Shown here piece by piece: positions 35,338-38,529 of a DNA stretch of 38,529 nucleotides. The number at the start of each line of letters is the position of its first letter. Position 1 is the first letter of the stretch. Made by a program: the position numbers and the translations under genes. The DNA comes from Candidatus Methylomirabilota bacterium. GTDB lineage: Bacteria; Methylomirabilota; Methylomirabilia; Rokubacteriales; CSP1-6. The notes under the pieces were generated by a model. The model worked only from the letters and a program-made list of their open reading frames with translations. It ran no database searches and had not been told where the DNA came from. The stretch is taken from positions 1 through 38,529 of the forward strand of contig DASTYT010000041.1 in NCBI GenBank assembly GCA_035764725.1, read 5' to 3'.

Positions 35338-36813
35338 ATGCCGACCGCCGCGCTCGTGACGCCCCTCGTCGCGCCCGTCATGAGCTTTCGGGCCATCGGG
35401 CCCGTGCTGGTTCTGTCCGTCACCGCGCTGCTGCTCCTGGTGATCGATCTTCTCCCGCCGCGGGATCGCAAGGACCATCTCGGGGTGGTGGGGCTGGTGG
35501 GGGTCGTGGCCTCCCTAGTCGTGTCGCTCCTCTTCTGGGGCGCCGACGAGCGTTCGTTCAGAGGGATGGTGGTCCTCGACGGCTTTGCCATCTTCTTCAA
35601 CCTGGTGATCGGGTTCTCGGTGGGCCTGGTGCTGCTGCTGTCCCTCGACTACGTGCGGCGGCAGGGCGCGGAGAGCGGCGAGTTCTACATCCTCGTGCTG
35701 CTCTCCGCCATCGGGATGACCCTCATGGCGAGCGCGGGTGATCTCATCATGGTGTTCCTCGGGCTCGAGACGATGTCGCTCGCTCTCTACGTCCTCGCCG
35801 GGACCTTCAAGACCCGCATCGAGTCCGCCGAGGCCTCGATGAAGTATTTCCTCCTCGGCGCCTTCGCCTCCGGGTTCTTCCTCTACGGGATCGCGCTGAT
35901 CTTCGGCGCCGCCGGCTCGACCAACCTCGACCGCATCGGCCTCGCCCTCGCCTCGGGGGCGGGGAAGGACCCGCTGCTGCTCGTGGGCTTCGGCCTCCTC
36001 GTGGTGGGCTTCGGGTTCAAGATCTCCTCGGTGCCCTTCCACATGTGGGCCTCCGACGTCTACCAGGGCGCCCCCACCTCGGTCACCACGCTGATCGCCA
36101 CCGGCTCCAAGGCCGCCGCCTTTGCCGCGCTGCTGCGGGTGCTCCTGAGCGCGTTGCGCCCGGCCCAGGACGAGTGGGCCATGCTCCTCTGGGGGCTCGC
36201 GGTGCTCAGCATGACGGTGGGCAACGTGGTGGCCATCGCCCAGCAGAACGTCAAGCGCATGCTCGCGTACTCGTCCATCGCCCACGTGGGCTACATCCTC
36301 ATCGGGATGGTGGCGGGCGGCCCGCTCGGCAATGCCGCCGTGCTCTTCTACCTCCTCGTCTACACCTTCACCACCGTGGGATCCTTCGGCGTGCTCCTCC
36401 TCCTCGAGCGCAACGGCAAGGAGGCGGTGGAGGTGGGCGATCTGGGCGGGCTCGCCACCCGGCATCCGGTGATGGCGCTGGTGCTGACGATCTTCCTCCT
36501 CTCGCTGGTGGGGATTCCGCCCACCGCGGGCTTCGTGGGGAAGTTCTACCTGTTCGGCGCCGCGGTCCGCGCCGGCTATGTGGGGCTGGCGGTGATCGGC
36601 GTGCTCAACTCCGCCATCGCCGCCTACTACTACCTGCGCATCGTGGTCTTCATGTACATGCGCGATCCCGAGGGCGCGCCCACCGAGGTGGCGCCCTCGC
36701 TCGCCGGGTCGCTCGCCCTGTTCGTGGCCCTCTGTGGCGTGATCTGGCTCGGCGTCATGCCCGCCCCCTACCTGGACCTCGCGCAGACGGCCCTGGCCCC
36801 GCTGCTCCGCTAG
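35338..36813 (+). CDS. nuoN: NADH-quinone oxidoreductase subunit N
   Basis: A 491-aa complex I antiporter-like subunit. Conserved residues: Glu144 (VFLGLETMSLALYVLAG) and Lys228 (GFKISSVPFHMWASDVYQGA), then PTSVTTLIATGSKAAAFAAL and LAYSSIAHVGYILIG. The C-terminus has GIPPTAGFVGKFYLF. The ATG follows the nuoM stop with no gap, so nuoLMN is a single tightly coupled unit. Confidence 0.95.
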   Translation: MPTAALVTPLVAPVMSFRAIGPVLVLSVTALLLLVIDLLPPRDRKDHLGVVGLVGVVASLVVSLLFWGADERSFRGMVVLDGFAIFFNLVIGFSVGLVLLLSLDYVRRQGAESGEFYILVLLSAIGMTLMASAGDLIMVFLGLETMSLALYVLAGTFKTRIESAEASMKYFLLGAFASGFFLYGIALIFGAAGSTNLDRIGLALASGAGKDPLLLVGFGLLVVGFGFKISSVPFHMWASDVYQGAPTSVTTLIATGSKAAAFAALLRVLLSALRPAQDEWAMLLWGLAVLSMTVGNVVAIAQQNVKRMLAYSSIAHVGYILIGMVAGGPLGNAAVLFYLLVYTFTTVGSFGVLLLLERNGKEAVEVGDLGGLATRHPVMALVLTIFLLSLVGIPPTAGFVGKFYLFGAAVRAGYVGLAVIGVLNSAIAAYYYLRIVVFMYMRDPEGAPTEVAPSLAGSLALFVALCGVIWLGVMPAPYLDLAQTALAPLLR

Positions 36814-36830
36814 GCGCCGGACACAGGCTC

Positions 36831-37610
36831 GTGGCCGTCCGGCTGCCGTATCGCGGCTGGCTGTTCGATCTCGACGGTACCGTATACCTGGGGGAGCGCC
36901 TGGTCCCCGGCGCCGCCGAGCTCATCGCCGGTCTCCGCGCCGCCGGCCGCCGCGTGGCGTTCCTGTCCAACAAGCCGCTGGAAACGCGCGCCGACTACGC
37001 GCGCAAGCTCACCCGCCTGGGGATCCCCGCCGACGCGGACGACGTGATCAACTCGTCCCTCGTCCTCGCCCGCCACCTGCGCGGGCTGGATCCGGGCGCG
37101 CCCGTCTTCGTGATCGGAGAGGCGCCGATGCTCGCGGAGATGCGGGCGCACGGCTTCGAGGTGCGCGACGACGCGCGTGTGCGGTGGGTGGTGATCGCCT
37201 TCGACCGCACCTTTACGTACGCCAAGCTCGACACCGCGCTCCAGGCAGTGAAGGGGGGCGCGCGCCTCATCGCCACCAACCCCGACCGCACGTGCCCGGT
37301 GGAGGGCGGCGAGATCCCCGACTGCGCGGGAATGATCGCGGCGGTCGAAGCGGTGACGGACCGGCGGGTGGAGGTGATCGTCGGGAAACCATCGCCGATC
37401 ATCTTGGACGTCGCGCTGGCCGCGCTCGGGGTGCCCGCGGCGGAGTCGGTGATCATCGGCGACCGGATCGAGACCGACATCGCGATGGGTCGGCGCAGCG
37501 GGCTCGCCACCGTGCTCGTGCTGAGCGGCGTCACGCGGCCCGACGACCCCCGAATCGCCACGCTCGCTCCCGACCACGTGGTACGATCCGTGGCAGATCT
37601 CTCTCCCTGA
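36831..37610 (+). CDS. HAD-IIA phosphatase (NagD/phosphoglycolate-G3P phosphatase type)
   Basis: A 259-aa HAD hydrolase of subclass IIA. Motif I is FDLDGTVYLG (residues 12-21) with the nucleophile and acid/base Asp pair, motif II is AFLSNKPLETR, the cap region includes VVIAFDRTFTYAKLDTAL, motif III Lys lies in IVGKPSP, and motif IV is VIIGDRIETDIAMGRRSG. It dephosphorylates a small phosphometabolite in the cytoplasm. The GTG at 36831 is the only in-frame start after nuoN (18-bp gap). It ends 7 bp before the GlpD-type gene, which suggests glycerol-3-phosphate or a related triose as substrate, as for mycobacterial HAD-IIA glycerol-3-phosphate phosphatase; NagD-type nucleotidase is an alternative. 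Confidence 0.85.
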   Translation: MAVRLPYRGWLFDLDGTVYLGERLVPGAAELIAGLRAAGRRVAFLSNKPLETRADYARKLTRLGIPADADDVINSSLVLARHLRGLDPGAPVFVIGEAPMLAEMRAHGFEVRDDARVRWVVIAFDRTFTYAKLDTALQAVKGGARLIATNPDRTCPVEGGEIPDCAGMIAAVEAVTDRRVEVIVGKPSPIILDVALAALGVPAAESVIIGDRIETDIAMGRRSGLATVLVLSGVTRPDDPRIATLAPDHVVRSVADLSP

Positions 37611-37617
37611 GAACAAC

Positions 37618-38529
37618 GTGATTCAAAGCCGGCTCGCGGGACTCGACCAGACGCCGCTCGACGCCGTCGTGATCGGCGGCGGCATGGCGGGCGCGGGCAT
37701 TGCCCGCGATCTCGCCCTTCGCGGCGTCTCGGTGGCCCTGTTCGAGAAGGGCGACTTCGCCTCCGGCACCTCGTCGAAGTCCTCCAAGCTGATCCACGGC
37801 GGCCTGCGCTACCTCGAGCTGGGCGACTTCAAGCTCGTGCGCGAGTCGCTGCGCGAGCGGAAGACCCTCGAGCGCGTGGCGCCGCATCTCGTCCGGCCGC
37901 TGCCGTTCCTCGTGCCCGTCTACAAGGGCAGCCGGCGCGGGCTCGTCCTCGTGCGGCTCGGGATGTGGCTCTACGATCTCCTCACGCCGGGCAAGGCGAC
38001 CGAGCGGTACCGCGTGCTCCGCGCGGTGGACACGCTCGCGCTCGAGCCGAACATCCGTCCGGAGGATCTCAAGGGCGCGGGCTACTACTTCGACGATCTC
38101 CTCCTCTATCCCGAGCGCATGTGCCTGGAGAACGTCCTGTCGGCGGCGCGTCACGGCGCCCGCACGTTCAACTACTGCCAGGTCGAGGAGTTCCTCAAGG
38201 GCGCGCGGGGGCTCGACGGCGTGCGGGTGCGCGACCTCCTCACCGACCAGGTCTTCGACGTGCGCGCCTCGGTGGTGATCAACGCCTCCGGCCCCTGGGT
38301 GGACCGCGTGCGCGAGCTCGCTGGGCTCAGCGGCGCCGCGCCCCGAGTGGTCCGTACCACCAAGGGCATCCACTGCCTGCTCCCGCGTCTGACCGAGCGG
38401 GCGGTGTATCTCTCGTCGGACTCCGACGAGCGGATGATCTTCGTGATTCCATGGCGCGACTTCTCGCTGGTCGGCACCACCGACACGGACTTCGACGGCG
38501 ATCCCGACCGCCTGTGGGCCACCCGCGGC
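37618..38529 (+). CDS. glpD: FAD-dependent glycerol-3-phosphate dehydrogenase, 5' part (runs off right edge)
   Basis: From a GTG at 37618 the frame is open to the window end (304 codons), roughly the first 60% of a ~500-aa GlpD. Motifs: AVVIGGGMAGAGIARDLALR (FAD fold, residues ~17-36), SGTSSKSSKLIHGGLRYLE (the substrate/FAD loop of GlpD), VINASGPWVDRVRELAG and KGIHCLLPR. It oxidises glycerol-3-phosphate to DHAP at the membrane and feeds quinone. It lies 7 bp after the HAD-IIA gene, so the two are probably one operon. The start is uncertain by a few codons because no strong ribosome site precedes it. Confidence 0.9.
   Translation, partial: MIQSRLAGLDQTPLDAVVIGGGMAGAGIARDLALRGVSVALFEKGDFASGTSSKSSKLIHGGLRYLELGDFKLVRESLRERKTLERVAPHLVRPLPFLVPVYKGSRRGLVLVRLGMWLYDLLTPGKATERYRVLRAVDTLALEPNIRPEDLKGAGYYFDDLLLYPERMCLENVLSAARHGARTFNYCQVEEFLKGARGLDGVRVRDLLTDQVFDVRASVVINASGPWVDRVRELAGLSGAAPRVVRTTKGIHCLLPRLTERAVYLSSDSDERMIFVIPWRDFSLVGTTDTDFDGDPDRLWATRG

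Overview
The window is 38.5 kb of very GC-rich (roughly 70% by eye), densely packed bacterial chromosome. No intergenic gap exceeds about 160 bp, and I see no tRNA, rRNA, CRISPR, insertion sequence or phage gene. GTG starts, 4-bp stop/start overlaps and short divergent promoters are common. The gene mix (complete pqqABCDE, a PQQ-type sugar dehydrogenase homologue with a dihaem cytochrome, several acyl-CoA dehydrogenases, a detached nuoLMN block, a type III polyketide synthase) suggests a free-living aerobic soil or sediment bacterium. A Rokubacteria/Methylomirabilota-like or deltaproteobacteria-like lineage is my guess; nothing here fixes the taxon.

Region 1 (1-8397) is a cell-wall amino-sugar salvage locus. 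It holds a BadF-type sugar kinase (cut by the left edge), a sodium/solute symporter, a GH3 N-acetylglucosaminidase (NagZ-like), a DUF1343/NamZ exo-muramidase and MurNAc-6-P etherase MurQ. Together these give a PTS-independent route: import MurNAc or muropeptide sugars, trim, phosphorylate, cleave the lactyl ether. A CDF metal transporter, a 65-aa protein, a GNAT acetyltransferase and a LysR regulator are interspersed.

Region 2 (8398-16439) is mixed metabolism: a membrane GAF sensor ending in a Cys4 module, a Pro/Tyr-repeat secreted protein, a sugar-acid dehydratase (IlvD/Edd), a DUF4864 secreted protein, an acyl-CoA dehydrogenase, an SDR oxidoreductase and an APC permease.

Region 3 (16436-22126, minus strand) is PQQ biology. 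pqqA has a strong promoter and is followed by a hairpin, then pqqB, C, D and E with overlapping ends, then a half-size permease 1 bp after pqqE. Downstream, under its own promoter, lies a sorbosone/glucose dehydrogenase-like protein with a dihaem cytochrome c.

Region 4 (22286-26022) has an enoyl-CoA hydratase-fold protein lacking the usual catalytic glutamates, an AidB-type acyl-CoA dehydrogenase, pyroglutamyl peptidase and a gamma-carbonic-anhydrase-like protein. Region 5 (26108-29978) is a compact type III PKS - methyltransferase - flavoprotein cassette followed by an IclR regulator; it resembles phenolic-lipid/quinone cassettes and is the best candidate for undescribed chemistry. Region 6 (29994-38529) has a membrane-anchored M23 peptidase, a small membrane protein, nuoL-nuoM-nuoN, a HAD-IIA phosphatase and the start of a GlpD-type glycerol-3-phosphate dehydrogenase, which runs off the right edge.
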